A stretch of 64,000 nt of DNA from Rudaea sp. (GCA_025451955.1 JANWJJ010000041.1:1-64000), one strand, 5' to 3'; shown: positions 48,721 to 59,763, counted from the stretch's first letter. Notes: a model not told the origin generated them from the letters alone. Numbers and translations are program-made.

Positions 48721-49488
48721 TCAGCGCAAGCGAATCTGGCTGCGTTCCTGCTTGCGATCCCACGCACGCAATTCGTCGCGGATATGCGCCACGCGCTGGC
48801 GGCCGAGCGCGTTGCGCTCTTCGTCGAGCACGTTCGCATCGAGCAGTTCGGCCAGACGCTGCGCGGTCGGCAGCATCGCATCCCAGGCATCGAGTGCGGA
48901 CAACGGCCCGGGCAGCGCCATGAAGAAACTCACGCCCGGCGTTTGCAGATCGTCGATCCCGCGCATATCGAAACTGCCGGGCTTGACCATGTTGGCCATG
49001 CTGAAAATCGGTCCGGCTTCGGCTTTGCCGGAAACCAGGCGGTGGAAAATGCCCATGTCGCCGAAAGCCAGACCGGCTTTCTCGGCGGCGACGACCAGAT
49101 CGGTGCCGTGGATCAAATCGCCCGAGCGCGCGGCAACGAACAGGGTGACGATGCGTTCGATTGGCTGCGGCGGACGCGCTCCGGGCGCCGGGCCTTTCGC
49201 TGCCGCAGCGGCATTCGCGGCGTCGCCGCGTTTGGCGACGATGGCCGAACCCAGGCGTTCGAGTTCCTCGTGCAGACCGACATCGAGATCGCCCTGCGCG
49301 GATTCGCCTGATGCGCCGATAGCAGGTTCACCGAACGTCGGCTCGATGCGCTCGCCGCCGCCTTCGCGCAGGATCGGCATGCGCCGGCCCTGACCCGGCT
49401 TTTTCGGCCGGCCGAGAAAATAAATCAGCGCCAGTGCGATCGCACCGAAAATCGCGAGTGGAATGCCGATGGACGGGTTCCAATCCAT
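48721..49488 (-). CDS. zipA: Cell division protein ZipA-like
   Basis: N-terminal TM then P/A-rich linker, C-terminal FtsZ-binding-like domain (GPIFSMANMVKPGSFDMRGIDDLQTPGVSFFMALPGP); adjacent to smc. Confidence 0.85.
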   Translation of the reverse strand: MDWNPSIGIPLAIFGAIALALIYFLGRPKKPGQGRRMPILREGGGERIEPTFGEPAIGASGESAQGDLDVGLHEELERLGSAIVAKRGDAANAAAAAKGPAPGARPPQPIERIVTLFVAARSGDLIHGTDLVVAAEKAGLAFGDMGIFHRLVSGKAEAGPIFSMANMVKPGSFDMRGIDDLQTPGVSFFMALPGPLSALDAWDAMLPTAQRLAELLDANVLDEERNALGRQRVAHIRDELRAWDRKQERSQIRLR

Positions 49489-49505
49489 GTTGGGTACCTC
49501 GACGG

Positions 49506-52500
49506 TTATGCCGCTCCGGCCAGTTTAGCTGCTTCCGCCAAGTCTACTTGCACCAGCCGAGACACGCCCGGTTCGCGCATAGTCACGCCGCAAAGCTGGC
49601 GCGCGGCTTCCATCGTCGCCTTGTTGTGGGTGACGAACAGAAACTGGACGCGCTCGCTCATCTCGGTGACGAGTTGCGAAAAGCGACCAACGTTGGCTTC
49701 GTCGAGCGGCGCATCGACTTCGTCGAGCAGACAGAACGGAGCCGGATTCAGGCGGAAGATCGAGAACACCAGGGCGACCGCACTGAGCGCTTTCTCGCCG
49801 CCGGAAAGCAGCGAGATATTCGAGACGCGCTTGCCCGGCGGGCGCGCCATGATGGATACGCCGGAATCGAGCAGATCTTCGCCGGTCAATTCCAGATAGG
49901 CGTGACCGCCGCCGAACAGGCGCGGAAACAATTCCTGCAAACCGGTGTTGACGCGGTCGAAGGTTTCCTTGAAACGCTGGCGGGTTTCGCGATCGATTTT
50001 CTTGATCGCGCCTTCCAGCGTTTCCAGCGCGGTGTTCAAATCCGCGAGTTGCGCGTCGAGATAGGTCTTGCGTTGCGATTGCTCGTCGTACTCGGAAATC
50101 GCGGCAAGATTCACCGGCTCCAGACGCTTGATCTTGGCGTCAAGCGTCTCGAGCTGCTGTTGCCATTCCGTCGGATCGGCACCGGCGGGCAGCGCTTCCA
50201 GCACCGAGGCCAGCTCGTGGCCGGCGGCGGTGATCGATTCATGCAACTGTTGCGCACGCATCTGCAACCCCTGATGCGCGAGACGGCGTTCGGCATGTGC
50301 CTGACGCTGTTCGCCAAGCAGATGCTCGACGCGATGGCGCTCTGTTTCGTAGCCGCGGAATTCGTTGTCACGTTCTTCCACCGACTTGCGCGCCTCGACC
50401 AGTTGCTTGTCCACCAGCAAACGCTGATTGAGGTAAGTCTGACGCTCGGCTTCCAGATCGACCTGCGGGTTGTGGCCGGATTCCAGTTGCTGCGCGATCT
50501 CGGCCTTGCGCGATTCCAGTTGCGCAAGCTGACTGTGCATGCGCAACAGCGCCTGTTCGAGCGAGGCAACAGCCGAGCGTTTGGATTCGAGTCCGAGCGC
50601 AAGCTGATGCGCTTGTTCGCCGGCTTCGCGCGCGTTCATGCGCGCTTCCTCACGAGCTTCGAGCAGGCGCCGGCGTTCGCCGTCCAGGTGCTGACGCTGT
50701 TGTTCCAGATCGCCCATGCGGGTCACGGATTGTCCTAGGCGCGCGCGCGCCTCGCGCGTCTGGGTTTGATCGGTGGTCAGCCGTGTTTCGATCTCGGCGA
50801 TTTCCTGATCGACCTTGACCAGACGCGCCTGCGCCGTTTCCATCCGGCCGCGATGACTTTGCAGTTGTCCGGCAAGCTCGGCGACACGACGGTGCGTGGT
50901 ATAGAGTTCGCGTTGCGCATCGTCGCGCGCACGTTCGGCCTCGGTCTTCTGGGTTTTGTATTCGTCGAGCTTCGTGCACAGATCCGCGCTGCGATCTTGC
51001 AGCGTTGCGATCTGCGCCTTGAGCGTCTGGATTTCGCGTTCGCGCGCAAGCGATCCGGCCTGCGCCGCGCGCCGCAGCACGCGCGCATACCCGGCGCCGA
51101 ACCATTCGCCATTCGACGTGATCACGGATTCGTGCGCGGCCAGCGTCGCTGCCAGACTTTGCGCCTGCACGATCGAATCGGCAACGCGCACTTGCGCAAG
51201 CAAGGCCAGCGCCGCGGCCGGACCACGCGCGTGCGCAGCCAGCGTACCAGCGCGTCCGCTTGCGCCGACATCTGCCGCAATCAGCGCCAGATCGGCTTCG
51301 CGCAAGCTGGCCAGTTCGGCTGCATGCGCGTGCGGCGACTCGACCAGCACGCCTTCGAGCAAACCGGCGAGCACGGTTTCGACCGCGGTTTCCCAGCCGG
51401 CATCGACATCGAGCATTTCGCCAAGACGCCGCGATTTGTCCAGCCCCAGGCGCGCAAGCCAATCGCCGGCCGCGGATTTTTCCTGACCCAGTGCGGCGTG
51501 CTGCAAGGCTTCGAGCGAAGCCAGACGTCCGCGCAATCCTTGCAATTCGGTGCGCGCCTCGTTAAGCCATGCAGCGCCCTGACGCTCGGATTCGAGCACC
51601 TGCTCGTGCGCCTGTTTGCGCTGATCGAGCAAGCTTGTATACGTTTCCACTTTTTCGCGATGCGCATCGTGTTCGGCACTCAGGCGCGACGCGGCTTCAT
51701 CCAGCGCGTTGAAATCGGCCGCGCGTTTTTCCTCGCGCAGCGCTTCCAGTCGGCGCCCGCTTTCCAGCGTTTGCTTGTCCAGGTAATCCAGACGCGTGCG
51801 CTCGACTTCCGCGGCCTGCGCCGCCTCAGCGCCGGCTTTCGCGTAGGCATCCCACTGATTCTGCCATTCGGCCAGTTTCGCTTCGGCATCGCGCAGGACT
51901 TCCGCCGTGTGCACGCCGGCGGCGTTCAAACTTGCCAGTTTTGGCTCGCCATCGGCGAGCGCTGTGTGCAGGGTTTGGATTTGTTCGCGATCGGCGCCGA
52001 TGTGTTCGCCGAGTTCCGCGAACGCACGCTCGGTTTCGGCACGCGCGCGTTCCAGACGTTCGCCGAGTTCGCGGTTATGCTGAATTTGCTGTTCGACGCG
52101 CGCGATCTCGCCACCGACGCGATAGACCTCGGCTTGCACGCGATTGAGATGTTCGCCCGCGCTCTGGTGCTGTTCGCGATGCGTTTCAATCTGGGTCTCG
52201 ACCTGGCGCTGATCGGCGACCAGGGCTTCGATGCCGATTTCGGCCTGACGGATTTCCGCGTCGTGGCCGTCGATCTCGGTCGCCAGCGCACGATAATGCA
52301 GGCCGCGCATTTCCGCCTCGCGCCGGGTCTGTTCGTCCTTGAGTTCCTGCCAGCGTTTGGCCGCCTTGGCCTGACGATTCAAGTGTTCGAGCTGCTTGTC
52401 GACTTCCTCGCGCACATCGTTCAGGCGTTCGAGATTCTCGCGCGTGGCCTTGATCCGGCTCTCGGTTTCCTTGCGGCGTTCCTTGTATTTGGAAATTCCC

Positions 52501-53003
52501 GCGGCTTCTTCCAGATGGCCACGCAATTCGTCCGGATGCGCCGAGATGATCTCGGAGATCATGCCTTGTTCGATGATCGAATAACTGCGCGCGCCCAGAC
52601 CGGTGCCGAGGAACAGATCGGTAATGTCGCGGCGACGGCAGCGTCCACCGTTGAGGAAATATTGCGACTGACCATCGCGGCTGGCGGTACGTTTGACCGA
52701 AATTTCGTTGTACTTGGCATACTCGCCGACAACGAGGCCATCGGAATTGTCGAAGATCAGCTCGACGACGGCGCTGCCGACCGGCTTGCGTCCGGTCGAA
52801 CCGGAGAAGATGACGTCGGTGAGCGCGTCGCCGCGCAGGCGGCTGGCGGCGCTTTCGCCCATCACCCAGCGAATCGCGTCGATGATATTGGATTTGCCGC
52901 AACCGTTCGGGCCGACCACGCCGGTCATATTGGTCGGCAAATGCAGCACGGTCGGATCGACGAAGGATTTGAATCCGGACAGCTTTATCGTGGTCAGGCG
53001 CAT
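49506..53003 (-). CDS. smc: Chromosome segregation protein SMC
   Basis: Walker A GPNGCGKSNIIDAIRWVMGESAASRLRG, coiled coils, hinge, LLSGGEKALSAVALVFSIFRLNPAPFCLLDEVDAPLDEANV. Confidence 0.97.
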   Translation of the reverse strand: MRLTTIKLSGFKSFVDPTVLHLPTNMTGVVGPNGCGKSNIIDAIRWVMGESAASRLRGDALTDVIFSGSTGRKPVGSAVVELIFDNSDGLVVGEYAKYNEISVKRTASRDGQSQYFLNGGRCRRRDITDLFLGTGLGARSYSIIEQGMISEIISAHPDELRGHLEEAAGISKYKERRKETESRIKATRENLERLNDVREEVDKQLEHLNRQAKAAKRWQELKDEQTRREAEMRGLHYRALATEIDGHDAEIRQAEIGIEALVADQRQVETQIETHREQHQSAGEHLNRVQAEVYRVGGEIARVEQQIQHNRELGERLERARAETERAFAELGEHIGADREQIQTLHTALADGEPKLASLNAAGVHTAEVLRDAEAKLAEWQNQWDAYAKAGAEAAQAAEVERTRLDYLDKQTLESGRRLEALREEKRAADFNALDEAASRLSAEHDAHREKVETYTSLLDQRKQAHEQVLESERQGAAWLNEARTELQGLRGRLASLEALQHAALGQEKSAAGDWLARLGLDKSRRLGEMLDVDAGWETAVETVLAGLLEGVLVESPHAHAAELASLREADLALIAADVGASGRAGTLAAHARGPAAALALLAQVRVADSIVQAQSLAATLAAHESVITSNGEWFGAGYARVLRRAAQAGSLAREREIQTLKAQIATLQDRSADLCTKLDEYKTQKTEAERARDDAQRELYTTHRRVAELAGQLQSHRGRMETAQARLVKVDQEIAEIETRLTTDQTQTREARARLGQSVTRMGDLEQQRQHLDGERRRLLEAREEARMNAREAGEQAHQLALGLESKRSAVASLEQALLRMHSQLAQLESRKAEIAQQLESGHNPQVDLEAERQTYLNQRLLVDKQLVEARKSVEERDNEFRGYETERHRVEHLLGEQRQAHAERRLAHQGLQMRAQQLHESITAAGHELASVLEALPAGADPTEWQQQLETLDAKIKRLEPVNLAAISEYDEQSQRKTYLDAQLADLNTALETLEGAIKKIDRETRQRFKETFDRVNTGLQELFPRLFGGGHAYLELTGEDLLDSGVSIMARPPGKRVSNISLLSGGEKALSAVALVFSIFRLNPAPFCLLDEVDAPLDEANVGRFSQLVTEMSERVQFLFVTHNKATMEAARQLCGVTMREPGVSRLVQVDLAEAAKLAGAA

Positions 53004-53132
53004 TAGTGACGTATCTCGGGCAGTCCGTGTGGACCGCGTGGGAAAATCAAGGGAGTTGTCGACAGCGAAGGCTTTAAGCTACCGTGGCGCCCCGCCATCG
53101 CGGGTCAGCAACTTCGCAGGAGCCCTTCGGCC

Positions 53133-53537
53133 ATGTCTACCGCGTCAAGCCAAACAGTTCCCGCCAAAAACCTGGAGACGTTTCCGAATCCGCAGCCGGA
53201 GCGGCAGTATACCATCCGCATGCGCATTCCCGAATTCACTTGCCTGTGTCCGAAAACGGGGCAGCCGGACTTCGCCGTGCTGCATCTGGACTACGTACCG
53301 GATAAAACCTGCGTCGAGCTGAAATCGCTCAAGCTCTACATCTGGAGTTTCCGCAACGAAGGCGCGTTTCACGAAGCGGTAACCAATCGCATCCTCGACG
53401 ATCTCGTCAGTGCCACCGCACCGCGCTTTATGCGCCTGACCGCCGAATTCGGCGTGCGCGGCGGCATCTACACCACGGTGATTGCCGAACATCGCGCGCC
53501 GGGATGGGTTGCGCCGGCTCGGGTGGAACTGCCCTAG
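53133..53537 (+). CDS. queF: NADPH-dependent 7-cyano-7-deazaguanine reductase
   Basis: [57 protein letters not shown]. Confidence 0.96.
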   Translation: MSTASSQTVPAKNLETFPNPQPERQYTIRMRIPEFTCLCPKTGQPDFAVLHLDYVPDKTCVELKSLKLYIWSFRNEGAFHEAVTNRILDDLVSATAPRFMRLTAEFGVRGGIYTTVIAEHRAPGWVAPARVELP

Positions 53538-54403
53538 CCTTTCTTCGGCGCAGGGACTTGCGTTGCCGCCGCCTTGGCCGCGGCGGGTTCCGCTCCCGGC
53601 GGATATTCAATCTTGGCTTGCTCGCGTAGCTTGTCCAGCTGCTGCTGGCCGATCTTCACCTGCATGCTGCGACGAATACCTTCCTTGATGCGGTCGAACG
53701 GCGGCGGTGTGAACGGATTGGCAATATCCAGATGCACCACGTGCCAGCCGAATTCGGTCTTGACCGGCGTTTTCGTGGTTTCGCCGGTTTTCATGCCGGC
53801 GAGCACCTTGCCCAGCGCTCCGGGCACCTGATCCAGACGCACGCGGCTGAATGCCTTGGCCTGTTTGGCCTTGCCGCGCCAGGCATCGAATACCGCCTGG
53901 AAAGGTTTTCCGGACAAAATTTCGCCTTCCGCCTGGATTGCGTCGTCCTGGTTGGCAAACAGCAACTGGCTGAAGTCGTATTCAAACTTGCCCGAGCGCG
54001 CGATTTCAGCATCATATTCCGCCTTGAGTACGCTATCGTCGATCGGGGTCTGCTTCTGCAGTTGGCCAATCGTCGCCGCAGCCACGCCATTCAACCGCGC
54101 AATTTCGACCTGCGCCCGGAATTGCGCTTGGGCGGCAAAATTCTCGCGTTGAGCAGCCTGCGCCAGCAACACGAAATCCGTCACCAGCTTGAGTACTTGA
54201 TCGCGCTGCTCGGGCTTGTCCAGACTCAGGTTGCGCTCGTACGCCACGGCGTCGAGCAAATCCTGCGGCACCGGCGTGCCATTGACGGTTTCGGCAATCT
54301 GGGCGCCCGCCGGTATCTGGATGATACGCGTGTCCGGCGTATTGCCGGCCTGCGAACAACCGGCGAGCACGACGACACAAACTGGAAAAATATACTTGTA
54401 CAT
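53534..54403 (-). CDS. Peptidyl-prolyl cis-trans isomerase lipoprotein (SurA/PpiC/EpsD-like)
   Basis: Lipobox VVLAGCS, parvulin-like [40 protein letters not shown]. Confidence 0.88.
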   Translation of the reverse strand: MYKYIFPVCVVVLAGCSQAGNTPDTRIIQIPAGAQIAETVNGTPVPQDLLDAVAYERNLSLDKPEQRDQVLKLVTDFVLLAQAAQRENFAAQAQFRAQVEIARLNGVAAATIGQLQKQTPIDDSVLKAEYDAEIARSGKFEYDFSQLLFANQDDAIQAEGEILSGKPFQAVFDAWRGKAKQAKAFSRVRLDQVPGALGKVLAGMKTGETTKTPVKTEFGWHVVHLDIANPFTPPPFDRIKEGIRRSMQVKIGQQQLDKLREQAKIEYPPGAEPAAAKAAATQVPAPKKG

Positions 54404-54434
54404 GACAATCCTCGTGGAATAGTGCCGGCTGAAA

Positions 54435-54728
54435 TTATGCCGAATGAAATTCTTCCGGAGCGCGCGCATCCAGCGCCAGCGCATGAATATCGGTTTGCAT
54501 CAGCTCACCCAGCGCCGCATAAATACGCCGATGCCGCGCGACCAGCGGCACCCCGGAGAATGCGGTCGCGACGATGCGTACACGAAAATGTCCGCGCCCG
54601 TCGCGCGCACCGGCGTGGCCGATATGCAAATGACCTTCGTCCTCGATCGCCAGCTCGCTCGGCGCAAACGCAGCGGCCAGGCAAGCACGGATGCGTTCGC
54701 TGCGTGTGCCCACGACCGCTGCGCTCAT
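54435..54728 (-). CDS. BolA family protein
   Basis: [46 protein letters not shown]...[11 protein letters not shown]. Confidence 0.92.
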   Translation of the reverse strand: MSAAVVGTRSERIRACLAAAFAPSELAIEDEGHLHIGHAGARDGRGHFRVRIVATAFSGVPLVARHRRIYAALGELMQTDIHALALDARAPEEFHSA

Positions 54729-55024
54729 GGCAACACCTTGCGGAATGGTCGCACGCTGACTTCGCGGTACACATTTGCGGCGCGATAAGGATCCGCTTCC
54801 GCCCAGGCCTGCGCTGCGGCCAGATCGGGAAACTCGGCAACAATCAGACTGCCGCTGAATCCGGCCGGCCCAGGGTCATCCGCGTCGATCGCCGGAAACG
54901 GCCCCGCCAGCAACAAGCGACCGGCATCGCGTAACTGATTCAGGCGTGCCAAATGCGCCGGTCGCGCCGTCGTGCGCGCGGCCAGACTGCCGGCGTTATC
55001 GAGTGCATAAATCGCGTACCACAC
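54725..55024 (-). CDS. YciI family protein
   Basis: [44 protein letters not shown]...[27 protein letters not shown] start inferred. Confidence 0.92.
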   Translation of the reverse strand: MWYAIYALDNAGSLAARTTARPAHLARLNQLRDAGRLLLAGPFPAIDADDPGPAGFSGSLIVAEFPDLAAAQAWAEADPYRAANVYREVSVRPFRKVLP

Positions 55025-55137
55025 GGCAGCCTCGGACGTGAGATCGGAATTGGCAATGATAAACGATGCCTGTGCCCGTTGCCGCGTCTTGGCACTGCAT
55101 GCTAGCTTGCGCACGCACTTATCATTGCGTGTCGCAC

Positions 55138-56811
55138 ATGCTGGAAACCCTTTTCGTCAAGGATTTTGCGATCGTCGGCGCCGCCGAAATCAGCTTCGGT
55201 ACGGGGCTGACCGTCGTCACCGGAGCAACCGGCGCCGGTAAGTCATTGCTGGTCGACGCACTATTACTGCTCGCGGGCAATCGTGCCGATGCCGGCGTGG
55301 TACGGCATGGCTGCGAGCGTGCGGAACTGATCGCCGGCTTCCGCCTTGCCGATGCCTCCGCCGCGCGCGACTGGCTCGTCGCGGAGGAGTTCGACGATGG
55401 CGACGCCTGCCAATTACGCCGCGTGATTCGCAGTGAAGGCACATCGCGTGCCTGGATCAATGGACGCCCAGCGACCTTGACCCAACTCAAGTCACTGGCC
55501 GAGCGGTTGCTCGAAATCCACGGCCAGCACGAGCATCAGGCGCTGCTCGACAAGACGAGTCAACTCGCTTTACTCGATGCCTACGGCAATCACGGCGAAC
55601 TGCTTGACCAGGTTGCCGAACTGGCGCAACGCTGGCGCGAGCTCGATGCGCAACTGCACGCACTCGGCGGCGAACACGATCACGCCGAACGTATCGCCTT
55701 GCTCGAGCATCAGGTCGGCGAACTCGATCGTCACGCGCTGACGCCGCAGGAACTCAACGCGCTGGATGAAACCCACAAGCGTCTCGCCAACGCCGGGCAA
55801 CTGCTGCAAGGCAGCGGCGGCGTTGCCGAGTTGCTTGATGGCGACAGCGAATTCGCAGCGCTGCGCAGCATCGGCCGCGCGCAAACCGAGCTGGTGCGAC
55901 TGGCCGAACTCGATCCACGGTTGAGCTCGGCGCGCGAACTGCTCGATGCCGCCAGGATCACCCTGGGCGAAGCCAACGATCTGATCGCACGTTATCGCGA
56001 CACACTCGATCTGGACCCCGAACGTCTGGCCGAAACCGAGGCGCAGATTGCGCGTCTGCACGAACTCGGGCGCAAGCATCGTCTGCCGGTAGCGGAACTG
56101 AAAACCCGTGCGGAATCGCAGCGCGCTGAGCTCGAATCGCTTCGTGGCGCGGGCGCGCGCTTGATCGAACTCGACCGCAAACGCAAGCGGATCGAGCGCG
56201 ATTACGCCGTGGCCGCCACGGCCTTGAGCGCAGCGCGCAGCGCCACGGCACGGCGCATGAACGCGGATGTCAGCGCACTGATGGGCGAACTCGGCATGTC
56301 TGGCGGCCGCTTCGAGGCGCAAATCGAAAAAATGGAGAAATCCACTCCGGACGCGCAAGGCCTGGAACGCGTCGAATTCATGGTTTCCGCCAATCCCGGC
56401 CAGCCGCTGCGCGCGCTGCGCAAGGTCGCTTCCGGCGGCGAGCTGTCGCGCATCAGCCTGGCCATCGAAGTCGCGGCGCTGGGTCTCGACGAAATCGGCA
56501 CAATGGTATTCGACGAAGTCGATTCCGGCATTGGCGGCGCGGTGGCCGAAGTCGTCGGCCAGAAACTGCGCCGGCTCGGCGACCGGCGTCAGGTATTGTG
56601 CGTGACTCATCTTGCGCAAGTTGCCGCACAGGGGCATGCGCACCTGCGCGTGGCGAAATCCAGCGATGGCGCAAGTACCGAGGTGGGCATTGCATCACTC
56701 GGCGGAACATCACGCCGCGACGAAATCGCGCGCATGCTCGGCGGCCTGGAAATCACGCGCGAAACGCTGGCGCACGCCAAACAAATGCTTGAGCGTGCGC
56801 AGCCGGACTGA
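55138..56811 (+). CDS. recN: DNA repair protein RecN
   Basis: [82 protein letters not shown]. Confidence 0.96.
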   Translation: MLETLFVKDFAIVGAAEISFGTGLTVVTGATGAGKSLLVDALLLLAGNRADAGVVRHGCERAELIAGFRLADASAARDWLVAEEFDDGDACQLRRVIRSEGTSRAWINGRPATLTQLKSLAERLLEIHGQHEHQALLDKTSQLALLDAYGNHGELLDQVAELAQRWRELDAQLHALGGEHDHAERIALLEHQVGELDRHALTPQELNALDETHKRLANAGQLLQGSGGVAELLDGDSEFAALRSIGRAQTELVRLAELDPRLSSARELLDAARITLGEANDLIARYRDTLDLDPERLAETEAQIARLHELGRKHRLPVAELKTRAESQRAELESLRGAGARLIELDRKRKRIERDYAVAATALSAARSATARRMNADVSALMGELGMSGGRFEAQIEKMEKSTPDAQGLERVEFMVSANPGQPLRALRKVASGGELSRISLAIEVAALGLDEIGTMVFDEVDSGIGGAVAEVVGQKLRRLGDRRQVLCVTHLAQVAAQGHAHLRVAKSSDGASTEVGIASLGGTSRRDEIARMLGGLEITRETLAHAKQMLERAQPD

Positions 56812-56819
56812 GCGGCCGC

Positions 56820-57227
56820 CTATTTTTTCTTCTTCGCACGCACGTACAGCACCAGGCTGTGATCGGCGATCTGAAAACCGTGGCGCTCGGCGATCTCGTG
56901 TTGCAGACGTTCGATTTCTTCGCTGGTGAATTCGACGACACGGCCGGTATCGATATCGACCATGTGATCGTGATGCTTACCGCGGTCGATTTCGTAGACT
57001 GCCTGACCACCCTCGAAATTGTGCTTGAGCACCAGCCCCGCGGCTTCGAACTGGGTCAGTACGCGGTAGACGGTGGCCAGGCCGATATCGTCGTGATGCT
57101 CCAACAGACGCCGATAAATATCTTCGGCGGTCATATGCTTGCCGTCTGAAGCTGCAAGGATTTCGAGGATGCGCATGCGCGGGTGCGTGACCTTCAGACC
57201 CGCCTTGCGCAATTCCTGGGTTTCCAT
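56820..57227 (-). CDS. fur: Ferric uptake regulator
   Basis: METQELRKAGLKVTHPRMRILEIL, ATVYRVLTQFEAAGLVLKHNFEGGQAVYEIDRGKHHDHMVDIDTGRVVEF. Confidence 0.96.
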   Translation of the reverse strand: METQELRKAGLKVTHPRMRILEILAASDGKHMTAEDIYRRLLEHHDDIGLATVYRVLTQFEAAGLVLKHNFEGGQAVYEIDRGKHHDHMVDIDTGRVVEFTSEEIERLQHEIAERHGFQIADHSLVLYVRAKKKK

Positions 57228-57319
57228 GTCCGCCTCCTTAACCGCCGCGTGAATACGCTAACGCGCATGAAAGGACAGCTAGTGTATCATCGCCCGCTTT
57301 CCGCTCGACGCTATCGCAC

Positions 57320-57796
57320 ATGATCAAGGTAGGCACGATTAAGGCACACATGACCAAGACTCGCATGACCAAGACTTTGCAGCTCCTCGGATTCGCACTG
57401 TGTGGCTTGGCCGTTGCCGCGTGCAGTCCGATCTACAAACTCGATATCCAGCAGGGCAACCTGTTCAGCAAGGACACCGTGGACTCACTCAAGCCCGGAA
57501 TGACCAAGCGCCAGGTAACCTTGGTGATGGGGTCGCCAGCAGTGGTCAGTCCGTTCGACCAGAATCGCTGGGACTACGTATCGACCTTGCGCAAGGGCAA
57601 CGGCCGCATGGCGACCAAGGATCTAACCCTGTATTTCGAGGGCGATGCCCTGGCTCGCATCGAAGGCGACTATTTCGCCGAAAACCCGCAGGAACTGATC
57701 AAGGAAGCTACCAAATACAAGCGTCAATATCCCGACGACAAACGCCCAGACGAGGACAAAGACAAGAAACCGCAGGGCGGCGGCGATCAGAGCTGA
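57320..57796 (+). CDS. bamE: Outer membrane assembly lipoprotein BamE (SmpA/OmlA)
   Basis: Lipobox VAACSPIYKLDIQQGNLFSKDTVDSLKPGMTKRQVTLVMGSPAVVSPFDQNRWDYVST; several possible Met starts. Confidence 0.94.
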   Translation: MIKVGTIKAHMTKTRMTKTLQLLGFALCGLAVAACSPIYKLDIQQGNLFSKDTVDSLKPGMTKRQVTLVMGSPAVVSPFDQNRWDYVSTLRKGNGRMATKDLTLYFEGDALARIEGDYFAENPQELIKEATKYKRQYPDDKRPDEDKDKKPQGGGDQS

Positions 57797-58092
57797 GGCG
57801 GCCTGGAGCGGGCTCGTTTTCGGCGCGAATCCTTCGGATCGGCCAGCAGCGGACGGTACAACTCAACGCGATCGCCATCGCGCAGCAGCGTAGCCGGCGT
57901 CACCAGCCGCCCGAAAATGCCGATGCCCGCGGGCTGGAAACCCGCCGGCAATTCGTCGCCGATGGCGCTGGCAAGGATTGCGGCAGTCACACTGGAATTT
58001 GCCGCAATTTCCACTTTGCGCAGAATCTGCCGCTGCGGATCGGCGTAGACGACTTCGACGCAGATCGAGTCAGGTGTGGTCGGATCATTCAT
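57787..58092 (-). CDS. RnfH family (RatB-like ubiquitin-fold) protein
   Basis: ICVEVVYADPQRQILRKVEIAANSSVTAAILAS...GIFGRLVTPATLLRDGDRVELYRPLLADPKDSRRKRA. Confidence 0.93.
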   Translation of the reverse strand: MNDPTTPDSICVEVVYADPQRQILRKVEIAANSSVTAAILASAIGDELPAGFQPAGIGIFGRLVTPATLLRDGDRVELYRPLLADPKDSRRKRARSRPPQL

Positions 58093-58549
58093 GATTGCGG
58101 CTGGCTTCGCGGCAGAATTCATCGACCATGCGATCGGCAAGTTTCTCGAATCCGGCACGCATGACTGGCGCCATCATCCGCCCGGCGTAGTCGAAGTCCA
58201 GCGCCAGCGACACCTTGCAACCATCGTCGCCCAGCGCCATGAACTCCCAGGCGCCGTGCAACTGGCGGAACGGGCCGGCGGCAAGCTGCATGGCAATGCG
58301 CTGCGGCGGATCGAGCGTGTTGCGCGTGGTGAAATCCTGATTCATGCCGGCGATGCGCAATTCGAGTTTCGCGACCAGGGCGCCGGGTTCGCGGTCGAGT
58401 ACCTGCGCAGCGCTGCACCAGGAAAACCGGCGCGGATAGGCTTCGACATCGTTGACCAGATCGAACATCTGCTGTGCGGTCTGGCGCACAATGGCACTGC
58501 GTCGAATTTGAATCACCGGCGGTTTCCGCGAAAATAGGTTGTAAAGCAC
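58085..58549 (-). CDS. RatA-like START/COQ10 domain protein
   Basis: IRRSAIVRQTAQQMFDLVNDVEAYPRRFSWCSAAQVLDRE...TRNTLDPPQRIAMQLAAGPFRQLHGAWEF. Confidence 0.92.
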   Translation of the reverse strand: MLYNLFSRKPPVIQIRRSAIVRQTAQQMFDLVNDVEAYPRRFSWCSAAQVLDREPGALVAKLELRIAGMNQDFTTRNTLDPPQRIAMQLAAGPFRQLHGAWEFMALGDDGCKVSLALDFDYAGRMMAPVMRAGFEKLADRMVDEFCREASRNHE

Positions 58550-58597
58550 GGCATGGCATTCATGTCACCGTCAGTTTAAATCCAAATCGGCGACCCG

Positions 58598-59086
58598 ATG
58601 GCGAACAAGAAGGAAAAAGGCAAAAACGACTCGACGATCGCGCTGAACAAGCGCGCGCGCCACGAGTATCACATCGACGAACGCTATGAGGCGGGTCTGT
58701 CGCTGCAGGGATGGGAAGTCAAAAGCCTGCGCGCGGGACGGATCAATTTCGGCGACTGCTACGCCACCGTGAAGAATGGCGAACTGTACCTTTTCGGCGC
58801 CTCAATCCCACCGCTGATTTCTGCGTCAACGCACGTCGTCGCCGATGATCGCCGCACGCGCAAGCTGCTCCTGCATCGCGAGGAGATCGACAAACTGATC
58901 GGCGCCGTCGAGCGCAAGGGCTACACCATCATCCCCACCGCGATGTACTGGAAACACAATCGCGTGAAGGTCGAAATCGGTCTGGCCAAGGGCAAGCAGG
59001 ATCACGACAAGCGTGCTGCCGAAAAGGAGCGCGACTGGAGTCGCGAGAAACAGCAGACGATGCGGGCGAAGAACCGGTTGGGGTGA
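58598..59086 (+). CDS. smpB: SsrA-binding protein
   Basis: [53 protein letters not shown]; next to ssrA. Confidence 0.97.
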   Translation: MANKKEKGKNDSTIALNKRARHEYHIDERYEAGLSLQGWEVKSLRAGRINFGDCYATVKNGELYLFGASIPPLISASTHVVADDRRTRKLLLHREEIDKLIGAVERKGYTIIPTAMYWKHNRVKVEIGLAKGKQDHDKRAAEKERDWSREKQQTMRAKNRLG

Positions 59087-59089
59087 TGC

Positions 59090-59119
59090 TTGAACCGCAC
59101 CGCTTCACACCCATATACT
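59090..59119 (+). promoter_or_regulatory. Candidate ssrA promoter
   Basis: TTGAAC-18 bp-TATACT about 22 bp before the mature tmRNA 5' end. Confidence 0.55.
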
Positions 59120-59140
59120 GACTCAAGCGTTTTCACTTCC

Positions 59141-59493
59141 GGGGGCGATCGGCTTCGACGGAGGTCACGAAATCGCCTGGTGCATGCCGAGGGGGCAGCT
59201 TTCCTCGTTAATCCAGCAGCAAACTTTTAGTTGCCAACGACGACAACTACGCTCTAGCCGCTTAAGGCTGAGTCCCGAACCCACTTGTGCTTGTGCTCGT
59301 GGATGTAGGGTCACTATCACAAGATCGCTGCTGATCGCCGCCAGTCGATCATCGGCTAACTCCTAACCGGCTGGTCTTGCGGTGCGCCTTGCGCGTTGTG
59401 TTGCCGCGGGATGAGATCAAACAGCGCGCTAAGCATGTAGATCCGGGGACGTAGGACTTTCGGACGCGGGTTCGATTCCCGCCGCCTCCACCA
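59141..59493 (+). ncRNA. ssrA: tmRNA; predicted tag peptide ANDDNYALAA
   Basis: 5' GGGGGCGATCGGCTTCGACGGAG, 3' GGTTCGATTCCCGCCGCCTCCACCA; acceptor ends pair; tag ORF GCCAACGACGACAACTACGCTCTAGCCGCTTAA at 59233-59265. Confidence 0.96.
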
Positions 59494-59504
59494 AGCAACA
59501 AAAG

Positions 59505-59527
59505 AGCCGCCTTGTGCGGCTTTTTTG
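59505..59527 (+). terminator. Rho-independent terminator of ssrA
   Basis: gccgc-cttgt-gcggc followed by tttttt. Confidence 0.75.
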
Positions 59528-59649
59528 TTGGTTGCAGCAGCGGAATCGAACTCGCATTCAATGCAGGCGCTGCACGTCCGCTCGGTAACACGGCCTCACA
59601 CAAGTGTTGCCGAATCGCACTGCTTCCACTACACTTCCGCGCCTTTCCT

Positions 59650-59725
<76 letters not shown>

Positions 59726-59763
59726 TCTTCACCAACAAATTGTCCGGGCATTGGGTTACTCGC

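Noticed and set aside
50766-53006. 746-aa plus-strand ORF
   Set aside because: Antisense shadow of smc; composition typical of reverse-complement frames
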